Made by a program: the position numbers and the translations under genes. Below are positions 23,985-33,865 of a DNA stretch of 64,000 nt, in pieces. The notes under the pieces were generated by a model that was given only the letters and a program-made list of their open reading frames with translations, did not search any database and was not told the origin of the DNA. Position 1 is the stretch's first letter; every line of letters begins with the position of its first letter. Where the stretch lies: assembly GCA_031002005.1 (NCBI GenBank), contig CM061918.1, positions 63,398,531-63,462,530 on the forward strand, given 5' to 3'. The DNA comes from Vandiemenella viatica. Its lineage: Eukaryota; Arthropoda; Insecta; Orthoptera; Morabidae.

Positions 23985-24120
23985 CTCCAGCCATCCTGAT
24001 CTGGGTTTTCCATGGTTTTCCCAGATCATTCCATGCGAATGCTGGTATGGTTGCTAACAATAGCCCATGGGTGCGTCCTACCATATCCCTTCCAAATCAT
24101 TACCCTTTCGGATAAGTGCA
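23985..24120 (+). repeat. SINE body fragment
   Basis: GGGTTTTCCATGGTTTTCCC and GCGAATGCTGGTATGGTTGC match the body of the SINE at 22332 but without a head. Edges are approximate. Confidence 0.6.
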
Positions 24121-24175
24121 ATGCACCCTCTGCCACACACTTTTAGTGAATCGTAGAGTAATAGTAACAGTAATA

Positions 24176-24350
24176 GTAGACCTGAAAACTGGGAAGACTC
24201 AAGTTTAAATCTCCATCTGGATATCCAGATTTTAGTTTTCCCAGGTTTCCCAAAAACACTCCAGATGATTGCCATTCGTCTCTGTTCCTAGTCCCCAATC
24301 CCCTACTGCCTCTATTGACCCCATTGAGGTGTAAAGCATTAAGGGGGTAA
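24176..24350 (+). repeat. SINE fragment with tail
   Basis: AAGTTTAAATCTCCATCTGG (degenerate B box), TTTTCCCAGGTTTCCC and the tail CATTGAGGTGTAAAGC follow the order of the SINE at 22332. It is older and lacks a clear target duplication. Confidence 0.65.
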
Positions 24351-24828
24351 AACCCTCTGTTTTCATGTCCTTATAAAGCTTGAAACTTTCATACTTCATG
24401 GTAGAATCAATCACTTCTTGACGCCAGTCATGTCACTCATATATTTCAATACATGTATTATGAAAGATTGAAGCTTTCCCATTTTAGGTGCTGTATAAAG
24501 CATTCTCATGGAGCTCATTAAGTGTATGTGATATTTTGAAGCCGGTGTCTGATTTCATTTTCTGCTGGTAATATAGTTAGAAATTAGCACTGAAACACCA
24601 TATCAACTTGATAACCTTTCCTGGTAGGAAAGCCAATAACATTTTTATAGATGTGATTTATTAGATGCCTTCTTAGTCATTATAAAATAATTTTAAAAGT
24701 CTCAGTTTTTATGAAAGTTTCAGTATAACTTTGAGCAGGAAAATGCTTAATGCAATAAAACTAAGGAATGATCCTTCCTTACTTTCAGTATAACTTGATT
24801 TATTTTGGTTTTTATAATTTATGGAATA
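24351..24828. other. Unassigned stretch
   Basis: AT-rich sequence between the SINE fragment and the Helitron; nothing seen. Confidence 0.45.
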
Positions 24829-24874
24829 CTAGCTGGTACCCACGACTTCGTTCGTGTTTGTAAAGAATTTGTAT

Positions 24875-25560
24875 TGACAGCTACCGACATCTAACAACCA
24901 TAGTGCACGACAGGAGATACGATTCTACTACCATACACAAACACCAATGCTCTATGTTATGTAGTTTTGGCAGAAAAGTGACATTTGCGGAGGCTCATGT
25001 CTTTCGTCGAAATACGAAAATATCCTTGACCGGCCACTTTCAACCACCATATCTCCCACACTACCACAGTTACTGAAATTCGGCCGATGTTGTGATCGAA
25101 AGGCGACTCTGTGTTACTACCACACACAAACGCCAGTGATCTGCGATAGATAGTTTTAGCTGAAAAGTGATACACCATGACACATGCGTCTTTGGCAGAA
25201 ATATGAAATTGCCGCAGGTCGACCACTTTCAACCCCCATATCTCCCACACCCCCATAGCTACCGACATCTAACAACCATAGTGCATGACAGGAGACACGA
25301 TTCTACTACCACACACAAACACCAATGGTCTATGCTATGTAGTTGTGGCAGGAAAGAGAAGTATAAGAAGACACAAATTTTTGATCGAAATATGAAAACG
25401 CCATGCATTGGCCAACTTTAATCATCATATCTCCCACATCCCCACAGCTATCGTCATTCGGCCAACGTTGTGTACGACAGGAAACTCCATGTTACTTCCA
25501 CACACAAAGACCGGTGATCTGTGTGGTGGTTGAAAAGTGAAATATATGAAAACACACGTC
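24875..25560. repeat. Tandem array inside the Helitron, 189-bp monomer, A/B order
   Basis: CCGACATCTAACAACCATAG occurs at 24884 and 25262, 378 bp apart. A related variant with TTCGGCC(G/A)A(T/C)GTTGTG occurs between and after them, near 25078 and 25453. Each copy continues with CACACAAA(C/G)ACC and then CATATCTCCCACA. Two A and two B monomers are seen. Confidence 0.85.

Positions 25561-25566
<6 letters not shown>

Positions 25567-25601
<35 letters not shown>
25567..25601. repeat. (TA)n microsatellite
   Basis: About 17 TA units in the Helitron interior. Confidence 0.97.
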
Positions 25602-25602
<1 letters not shown>

Positions 25603-26004
25603 ATTATGAAGCAGCAATCCTGGCAAATCCAGTGAGTTAAAAAATTCTGGTGGATAGTTGACGACATCATCTTGGTTAGTTGCGCAATCAACTGATTTGT
25701 ATATCCTTAATTCACCGGAAATTTCATTTTGAATTACGAAATTTATTTAATTAACGTCCGTATTTTTGTCTCTGTAATATAGTTCCGTCGTTCAACCAAA
25801 AAATTGACAGGAAATGTAATGCAGCCACTCAAAACGTTTACAGGGATTTTGTCATTACCAATGCCAATGAGTTGTTTTGAAACCATTTCTTCCGACCAAT
25901 CATTTTGCAATTCCAAAGATAATCATAAAGCGCCTTTGTTTTGTTTTGATTGACTGGCAGTAATATTATTTTCGTTGATGATACGCAAACCTTTTTTTTC
26001 CTTC

Positions 26005-26307
26005 GAACTTTATTTTGGGCAGGCATAGATTAATATCCATACAGTCTAATCAACTTGAAGGCATACCAGAGCTAGTCCTAACACGCCTTTGTTTTGTTTT
26101 ATTTTGATTGGCTGGTTTGTATGGGAAAAGAAAGGTGTTGATTTTACTATTTTCCTCACAATTTTTACGTTTTTTCTCTCCATAAGAACCTTCCTTGTGG
26201 ATTAACGAAAATAAGAAGGAAAAAATAATTTGCCGAATTGGTCAAGCCGTTCTTGTGTTTTGCACTTAGCAACACATTTGGTGATTCATTTTTATTTATA
26301 TAGAAGA
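26005..26307 (-). repeat. Second Helitron 5' terminus inside the element
   Basis: Ends in ATATAGAAGA before T at 26308, which on the minus strand is A/TCTTCTATATAAATAAAAATG. From there it follows the terminal 300 bp of the outer element (GACCAATTCGGC, GTTAATCCACAAGGAAGG, ATGGAGAGAAAAAACG). The outer copy of the same segment is 26708-27000. Confidence 0.8.
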
Positions 26308-27112
26308 TTTTAAAAGTTAGAAAGTATTATTAGTCGCAACCAATTCAATCACCATGAATTCTACTCGAACATAGTTTAAAACCAATGGAACCCATCACCA
26401 CAAGGCTTACCAGAACATTGCATTCTTAAAATAATAGGATAAGTGTGGCTCGATCGTCAGACGATAATGCATATCGCTTCTCAACTGAAATACCAGTAAT
26501 CGATTTTGCTTTTTAGGTATTCTTAATATTGCATCCTTCTAAACTGATGCATTCTATTTTCATAGTCGAAACTTTCGTGGTAGGCGGCATGGGTATAAAT
26601 GTAAACACACTGAACAAATAAACACACAAATGGTTTTCGAGAGAACGAAAATTTAAAAGCAACCAAGAAAATGCCACGCACAGAGGAAATAATGATAACA
26701 CGTACGTCAGTGATATTATTTTCGCTGATCACACGCAGGCATAGATTAATATCCATAGAGCCTAATCAACTTGAAGTCATACCAAAGATAATCCTAACGT
26801 GCCTTTGTTTTGTTTTGATTGAGGGAAAAGAAAAGTGTTGTTTTTACTATTTTCCTTCCAGTTTTTGCGTTTTTTCTCTCCATAAGAACCTTCCTTGTGC
26901 CTTAACGAAAATATAAAAAAAAGAATTAGCCGAATTGGTCCAGGCGTTGTTGAGTTATGCGCTTACCAACACATTTTGCGATTCATTTTTATATATAAGA
27001 TTTAATTTGATTCACACCTTAAGTCACTAGTTAATTTTTTGTTTTGTTTTCAAAGATGTAACAACAATCACTTAACTCTTTCAAAAAAATTCATCTATCC
27101 GTCATTTAGTAA

Positions 27113-28257
27113 AGGGGCGTCTACATGAGCATCATTTTTACGGCAATGTGTTGCCGGCAAGTATTACGTCTGAGTGAATGCAATGTTGAGGCAATATGGA
27201 CGTGTGAACGGGTAATGCAGCCGTGTTTCCAGGAAATACATCCCCATTGTTGTCGTTATTTTTGTGTATTGTGGAGTGTGGCCGGCATGTTGACTGACAG
27301 TGATACCGCTCACTGGCCGAACATTTGCAGCAACTTCTCTTCGTGTGTTCGAGTCTGATGCGCATATGCACCTTGCATGTGTTTTTTTTACCAATTTTTT
27401 GATAAAATCCGTGTCAAAATGAATAACTAGTCAACCGAAAAGACCTTAAATTTTATAAATGAAATATACTGACACCCAGGGTTGTGGGATGTTGACGCGT
27501 CCATTTACAAAGACCAAGAAAAGAAGATAGACAGTTGGAGCTGCATTGCCATAAAGTTTGATATTTCAAATGATGAAGCATACAAAAAATTTAAAAGTTT
27601 GAGAGCAAATGCCAAGTCGAGTTAAAGAAAACAAAAAACAAAAGTGGTAGCACAGATGGTAAGCAAGTGCTTTCAACATGGTTTGCACACCTCTGTTACA
27701 TTACGAGAGATAGATGAATCCGACACTCTGAATAAATGCACTAAACTTTTGTAGACTAGCCAGTAGCCAGATATCGGATATGTGATAGCCAATATGGTGG
27801 CAACTGGTATTGCTTTCCTAATGACTGTATCAGTTTTTGAAAAAAAAAAATCCAATTATGCAAATCAAAACTTCAAAATCAGTTTACAACATTTTTGAAA
27901 AATTTAAAAAAAAAAGTTATGATCCAGTTCTATTTCTTTGGCAACAGGCATAATCACACCACGACTACTTAGATAAGGACACATCCACTCCCTTTTCTTT
28001 CTTCTTTCATTTTGCAAGATAACATATGCAGCAGGCACAATTACTTCGCCTTCTGCCAAGATGCTGATTGCCAAGCACACAATGTGTATAAGCAGGAAAT
28101 GTTGAGCAATAATAAAGCGCATCAAGTGCCCGGCAATAGTGGAGTCACACATTGCTGGGTCATATATTGAGCATCTATTGCCGGATATGTTACCGGCAAC
28201 TATTGCGTAATAAATGCCAGAATGTTGCCAGAAAAAGATGCTCATGTACATGCCCCT
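27113..28257. mobile_element. PIF/Harbinger-type DNA transposon (1145 bp), non-autonomous
   Basis: The ends are inverted repeats: AGGGGCGTCTACATGAGCAT on the left and, read inward from the right, AGGGGCATGTACATGAGCAT, followed by T-rich and then GGCAA blocks. TAA stands on both sides (27110-27112 and 28258-28260), which is the 3-bp target duplication of PIF/Harbinger. The DDE transposase is absent, but a MADF/Myb-like remnant is present. It lies in the HDAC8 intron, 160 bp from the exon at 28420. Confidence 0.88.
27487..27624 (+). pseudogene. MADF/Myb-like ORF remnant of the Harbinger element
   Basis: Plus-strand frame WDVDASIYKDQEKKIDSWSC continues with IAIKFDISNDEAYKKFKSLR. The tryptophans and the K(F)xxLR end are those of the MADF/SANT-like DNA-binding protein that accompanies the Harbinger transposase and helps it reach DNA ends. 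It stops after 46 codons and has no start in frame, so it is a fragment. Confidence 0.7.
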
Positions 28258-28419
28258 TAAGGGGCTAGTCTCTATTGATACATTTATCCCAACAGACACT
28301 TATGAACTAGTTGCTTAAAGTAACCATATCACATAGATTCTAATACAAAAAAAGCATATTATAACAACTTTTCTTAAAAAGTTTATTATTTAAAAAACTG
28401 GAAATTATCTCATTTTCAG

Positions 28420-28595
28420 GGTGATGGACGAGGTGTTTCCTGCTTACCAGCCAGATGCTCTTGTGGTTCAGTGTGGTGCAGATGTTCTGAGTGGTGACCC
28501 TGTGGGTCTGGAATTCAACCTTACACTGAATGGTCTCGGATCATGCGTTAAACTTTTGCTGTCACATGACCTGCCAACTCTTTTCCTAGGAGGAG
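28420..28595 (+). CDS. HDAC8: Histone deacetylase 8, exon with metal-binding Asp
   Basis: A 176-nt exon between acceptor CATTTTCAG and donor GGAG/GTGAGC reads VMDEVFPAYQPDALVVQCGA then DVLSGDPVG, FNLTLNGLGSC and LPTLFLGGG. It aligns with the class I deacetylase HDAC8: the aspartate in GAD matches a zinc ligand of the family (Asp267 in the human enzyme) and GGG leads into the catalytic tyrosine in the next exon. The enzyme removes acetyl groups from lysines; known HDAC8 substrates include cohesin SMC3. The exon enters with one nucleotide of a split codon and leaves with one. The amino-terminal two thirds, with the HH and first metal ligands, was not found upstream. Confidence 0.95.
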
Positions 28596-28919
28596 GTGAG
28601 CCATTATGAAATATGTGACTGCATTTGCAGGTGGCACTTTACTTTCTGTAGCAGTTTCATATTCTTGTTTACAATATTTTCTAGTAAATGTTTTGTGATT
28701 GGAAAGAGATTTTTATTTTCACCATTTGATTTCTAGATTTTTATTATGTTTTCAAACTTCTCTTTTAAGATGCCTATACTACTTTTGAAATGAACGTAAA
28801 GATTACAACTGAGATGTATCAGTATAATTAAAGCAAAATCCAAGTTTTTGTAAGAAACTTGCAGATTGTCCTGTTACCAGGTGATGATACTTCAGTCAAC
28901 AAATTACACTTGTTGTAAA

Positions 28920-29100
28920 TAATAAAGGAATGGGAAATTAACCCCTTCAGATACCAAAGTTGATGGATGCGATGAGAGAAAACACATAAGGTGGACACAC
29001 GAATACAATATTTTGGTATTAACCTTATGCATGTAATAGAGAATGAGCTATTTGGTTCCGGATATGCGGGCGCACAGAACGTCATTCTGCGATCGGCTAG
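28920..29100 (+). repeat. Penelope-type terminal repeat, single copy
   Basis: AATGGGAAATTAACCCC, ACCAAAGTTGATGG, TGCGATGAGAGAAAACAC and CAATATTTTGG recur at 36874-37010, 41050-41115 and, inverted, 37060-37195. It lacks its own coding part. Confidence 0.65.
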
Positions 29101-29389
29101 ATGCATCACATATTAAAGCCAAATTTGTGCCTTGAAGTGAATTTTTAACACTAAGCATGATATGTATTTTTATTCTCAGTAATTTGCTTCTATATTGATA
29201 TTAGCTTTATTTACTTCTGGTTTATAAAAGTTGCAAGATATTGTGTGTTAAAACATCCTGTAATCAGTGAAGACTAGAAAACTTCTGTGATGAACACCAA
29301 TAAGTCCTGTTAATAAGTTTTTTGTAATTAAATTTAACTACGATGGAGTACATGCTCCAGTTGCAATTTCCCTAAACACCACTTTTTCC

Positions 29390-30050
29390 CCTTTCTTGTA
29401 TCCACCTACTTTTGACATCTATGAATTTTAATTTTAACCATTTTTTGTAAGTTATTCATCATTTCCCATGGTAATTTAGTTCAATCCCTGACCCCCTTAC
29501 CTTCAAAAGGAAATTTTCGCACATCCTTATGTCTGAAATCTAGTGCTAGCTTGTGGTTATGATCATCTTTTCCCTTTCATGGACCTCTCGTAATCCTTTC
29601 ACCAATATCTTTCCACACTCCATCACCAGTATACCCTTTGTACACTCCCAACAATCTCTTCACCCTCTTCCTGTGTTTCAGTGAATTTCATCCTAGCTCC
29701 TTTACTGAATCAGTTACTGATTTTGTTCTGCGTAATTTCGAGAGACATATCTAGCAGCCCTTCTCAGAAACCTCTAAAATTCCCTTATTGATATCCAAAA
29801 TGTGGGTCTCGTCACTCTTGCCAATAAGGATTTTGAAAACTTTTCCTACCATCTATTCAATGTGTAATGTCCAATTGAGTTTATTATCAAATGTTATACG
29901 AAGGTATTTACATTTCAAGTCTTCAGCAAGCTATTCATTCCCCTCCTTATAATCATAAGCAACCTATAGTTTTTTAACTGACTCTTCATCCCATGTTACA
30001 GATACATCGGCTTCATCCTTGTTTATTATAAAAATAAAGAAGGATAAGGA
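29390..30050 (-). pseudogene. Non-LTR retrotransposon RT remnant (C-terminal part)
   Basis: Minus-strand pieces of an RT thumb and tail, badly broken. The same order of blocks is found in the longer remnant at 50560-53000 (on the plus strand: ATATTTACATTTCAAGTCTT-like, CTTATAATC(A/G)TA and CTGATT(T/G)TGTTCTG), which supports one family. No intact motif remains. Confidence 0.55.
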
Positions 30051-31200
30051 AAATAACACGTCACATGCTACAAATTGTGGCAGGGGGCAATTATGAACAC
30101 ACTTCACAATATTTTTGTAAAAAAAAAAAAAAAACTTTAATCACATATGAAATGAGACATATGGCAAGGGGAAATATGTGTACACATCCCAATCTACCAC
30201 ATGGTTAGCCATATTTTGAATATGAACATTTTAAATATACAGAACTCAAAAAATTGTTGATCAATAATGGCTTGAGATGGAGAAAGGAGCCATCAGTTAT
30301 CACAGATGACAAATAATAGAGATTCACAAAAACATAGACGATGTGAAGTTTTTGTTCACAGATGGGTGTCTTTCTGAGATGAAAACAATAAAAATGAATG
30401 AAGCTCTTTCAATTCAGATACCTAAATTAAAAATGTTGAATCTGATTTTCTTTTCTTTAATTAATGAACAACTTGGAACAATTGGATCTTAAAAATTGTT
30501 TACAGAAGTCTTGACACAGGCACAAAATGCTCAAAACTGATTTAGATTAATACTACATGAAATCATCCTTTTTATAGCTAGAAACAAAAGGTGCTTATTA
30601 ACAAAATTAGCAGTGAAAGCTTGTTACAGGTGGTACAGTAGCATAAGAAGACATAAAACAATTAAAAAATTTGTGTGTTTAAATCAATATCATAATATTC
30701 ATCATATATTAATTAGTAAAATCTGAAGCTAGATTTAAATGAAATATTTAAAATAAATATCTTTCTGGATTGTTTTTTGATAAATATTTTATCACAAATG
30801 CATGTATTTTCAAAAACATCTTATTTTTTTTATGAAAGAATGGCCTTGATATTTTGCAAGATCATATGATTTTTAAAAACTTTGATTTTTTCATTTATTG
30901 CAATCATATATAGGTGTAAATTTCATTTTGTGAAACAGAAAACTAGTAGGATACGGAAATGAAAAAGGCCAGGCTGAACACACAATAATAAAAATACTTT
31001 AAAATATTTCAATGGAAAACCTTAGTCATTCATTATTAATGTGGTAGATCTAGATGTGTATTTGTCTTTACCCTTGCCATATGACTCACTTCTTACATTA
31101 AGGGTATTTAACCAAAATACTGTAAAGTGTGCTCATATTTTCGTGTTCGTCCTGGCTCTCTAGCCTCCATTTGTGGTGATGGATTATTTTCATTGTCTAA
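30030..31200. repeat. Fold-back repeat with about 170-bp arms and 0.8-kb loop
   Basis: Left arm 30035-30215 (ATAACACGTCACATGCTACA ... ATATGGCAAGGGGAAA ... CTACCACAT) is complemented by the right arm 31035-31200 (ATGTGGTAGATC ... CCCTTGCCATATG ... TGGTGATGGATTATTTTC). The left arm includes an A run of 15 at 30119-30134. The arms resemble those at 46808-47060. Confidence 0.7.
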
Positions 31201-31532
31201 CAGCAGTTGTGTCGTCACTGATATCAAAATATTGTGAATAGAAAGAAACAGTATAAGGAAATCATGTTTGAACTAGTACAGATCAGAGAGCTGAGAGTAT
31301 ACAAGTTACTTATTGCAGAGCCCTGAATTGAAGTATGCATATCTTCCCTTTCATCCACACATTTTCTAGATCAGGGGGGAAAAATAGATTTGTGTGTGTG
31401 TGTGTTTTTAATACCTTTTTGAAGTATGTGTAATGCTATTATTCTTAGTGAATGACGGCGATTCCAGTTACTGTAGCAAAAGTAAATAAACGTTTCTGGA
31501 ATGTGGCATTTCATATTCTGTTTCATTGACAG

Positions 31533-31627
31533 GTGGCTATCATTTGGCCAACACAGCTCGATGTTGGGCGTACCTCACTGCCCTTATAGTGGGACGAACT
31601 CTATCCACAGACATACCAGAACATGAT
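31533..31627 (+). CDS. HDAC8: Histone deacetylase 8, exon with catalytic Tyr
   Basis: A 95-nt exon between TTCATTGACAG and GAT/GTGAGT. Joined to the previous exon it completes [18 protein letters not shown], then [16 protein letters not shown]. The tyrosine after GGGG is the transition-state residue of class I deacetylases (Tyr306 in human HDAC8); NTARCW is a strong HDAC8 signature. The exon ends in phase 0. No disruption. Confidence 0.96.
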
Positions 31628-31929
31628 GTGAGTAAACAGTATGCTGTTGCTGAATATAAATAAAAATATACTGAATTAAAAAGAAACCTGAAATTATTTA
31701 AATCATGAAAGTTGTTACAAATAAAAATTCTTGTCAGGTCTTATGATTTTGAAATTGTATTTTTTTTTAACTTGTGTAGTAAATAAATAACAAAGGATAG
31801 GGAAAATGACTTGCCACTCAACAAAGTTGAAGGCCGCAATGAGTGAAAAACATACATAATGAACAAAAACGTATATAATAACACCTCTGTCCACATCAAA
31901 TCCACTAATCTGCAGCAATAGCTTCACTT

Positions 31930-32870
31930 CGACAGTTGCACCCATTCCATATCAAATGTTCCCTCCCTTACAGCCTTGCTATCCGTGGCAGATGCATCTG
32001 TTCTGATGCTGAATCCCACTTACAGTACTCCCAGAACCTATCCCAGCAGATCTTGTACATAAACAAATCTCCCATGCAATCACCTACCCTCCACGTGACC
32101 ACTACCGCCTGGCACCTTTAAAATCCAACCATAGCCCTGCGTTTGTCACCCAATTCTCTCCAGGCCTCGAGTTCACCAATCAAATCTTACAACAGGGCCG
32201 TGACTTCCTTTGTTCCTTTCTGGAAAATCGCACTTCTCTACCAAAAATTCTACCAACTCCCTGGACATGTTTCAGCAGACCACCTAATCTCGAAAACATC
32301 TTGGTACACAAATACCCTCAATAAGATTTTCTGAAACCATCATATGAATCTTTTCCATGCAATAGACCTCACTGCAAAACCTGCTGCATACATCCACCTT
32401 CTAAGACATATTCCAACCCATCTACATGGGAAAAACTTTCCCATCAATGGCCATACCACATGCTCAACAAAACATGCCATATACCAGCTAACCTGCCACC
32501 ACTGCACTAGTTCCTATATAGGCATCACTGCACAGAAACTCTCAGTCAGAATGGATGGTCACAGACAAACAGTCCACACCCACAACTTTGAGTAGCTGGC
32601 CTTGCGCAAGCCTAGCTACTTACTTCTGTTTACTTGAAAAAGGGTTTTTACACAAAATATTGTATTTTCTTTGTTTGTGTGTTGTTTTGTGTTGCTGCTG
32701 CCCTTCTCCCTGCAACTATGGAGAGTGTTGGGTGTATTTTATCTGTTCTTTCCATATAAATATTGCCTCACTGCAGTTCTTTACTTTCATTGTTTGCTAT
32801 TTATTCCTTTTATTATTCATAGACCTCTATGAATCATTTGGTCAAGTTACATTCAAATAAATTTGGATTA
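31930..32870 (+). pseudogene. Penelope-like element, RT end plus GIY-YIG domain
   Basis: Plus-strand frames give HIKCSLPYSLAIRGRCICSD (the RT-to-endonuclease linker, as in the copy at 55532-56164) and then, after frameshifts, STKHAIYQLTCHHCTSSYIG with RMDGHRQTVHTHN. The CxxC pair and YIG belong to the GIY-YIG endonuclease, which nicks target DNA for Penelope retrotransposition. A 3' tail runs to about 32870 and matches the tails at 3780-3980 and 4960-5140. Everything upstream of the linker is missing. Confidence 0.85.
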
Positions 32871-33094
32871 GGTCTTCCAAAAGTTATATTGTTTTTCAGT
32901 ATCAGTGATCTTGGAGTTAAAAATAATATATGCAGCATCATCAATCTTTTGCTGTCTTAAATTCTTCATACCAAAATTAGTTTCTGTCTTCATTTTATTA
33001 GACATAAGAAGTTCCAAAGCCTGTACCTTTTTCGAAAATGCTGAATATTTGTTACTTTTTCCTTCTTAATAATATTCAAAATTCTTCTGCAAGA

Positions 33095-33245
33095 TTTCCC
33101 CAAATCACTCCAGGCAAATGCCGGGATGCTTCCTTCAAAAGGCCTTGGCCGAATTCCTTCCCATTCCTTGCCCCCATCCTTGCCCCCCATCCTTTATCAT
33201 CTCTAAAGACCTCGATGTTAAAAAGAGACGTAAAGCAGTTAAAAA
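33095..33245 (+). repeat. SINE body and tail, head missing
   Basis: CCCCAAATCACTCCAGGC, AATGCCGGGATGCTTCC and CGAATTCCTTCCCATTCC match the SINE at 22332. It ends with GTAAAGCAGTTAAAAAAA. Confidence 0.75.
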
Positions 33246-33529
33246 AATCTTCTGCAAGACTAATGCTCAAAAGCTTTCCTTTTATGGTTCTTGCAGGTGA
33301 TAATTCATTGTTCAGTAATTGAGTTATGTTATGTTGGCTAACTACAGCAGGGTTACACCCAAAGCTTCCAAACTTGTCTGAATGTAAATTAAATTCTGAG
33401 TTTATATTTAATTGTTGTCAATACCTACAAAACAAACTGAAGATGTTCCAGATAAATTAGATTTTATGTTCTTTGTTTATTGCTTTATTCTCAGCACGGC
33501 ATTTTCCATGGCCATATAAATACATTTCC

Positions 33530-33590
33530 ATACCTCTAATGACCTCAGTGTCGATGAGGCATAAAGCCATAAGTAAAATTAAAAAAGTCC
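33530..33590 (+). repeat. SINE tail fragment
   Basis: CTAATGACCTCAGTG and GATGAGGCATAAAGCC with an A-rich end match the last 60 bp of the SINE family. Confidence 0.6.
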
Positions 33591-33865
33591 ATACTTTGAA
33601 CAGTTTTTTTTTATGCTTATATTCAATGAATGTTGAAAACCTCAAGGGCTCCTCGATGTATCAGTGGCAAACAGCTTTCTGTTTTGCAATATTTTCTGTG
33701 TCCATATTTCATGCTATTTATTCAAACTGTGTTCAATGACTGCTGATTTCATTGGTTGACATTATCTTTCATGTCACTGGTGTTTATTGATTCTTGTTTC
33801 GCCTATAGATACATTTCAACATTAACATACATTTTATATGTTCCTGCACTTATAAGACCAAAGGC

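Larger units (their letters stand above)
24829..27000 (-). mobile_element. Non-autonomous Helitron (2172 bp)
   Basis: On the minus strand the element begins TCTTATATATAAAAATG at 27000, a 5' end typical of arthropod Helitrons, including the conserved GACCAATTCGGCTAATT block shortly inside. It ends with a hairpin (CACGAACGAAGTCGTG) and GGTACCAGCTAG at 24829. The flanking host bases are A at 24828 and T at 27001 on the plus strand, exactly the A-T insertion rule of rolling-circle transposons. No Rep/helicase frame is present. The interior holds tandem repeats, a TA microsatellite and a second 5' terminus. Confidence 0.88.
28596..31532 (+). other. HDAC8 intron
   Basis: Holds a Penelope-terminus repeat (28920-29100), an RT remnant (29390-30050) and a fold-back (30030-31200). 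The remainder is AT-rich with a (GT)n run near 31394-31404. No extra exon is seen. Confidence 0.75.

Noticed and set aside
11400..28400. Amino-terminal HDAC8 exons expected upstream on the plus strand
   Set aside because: I looked for the HH/GDV and GWHHA-type motifs and could not find them; they may be in the gap, missed as small exons, or outside the window.
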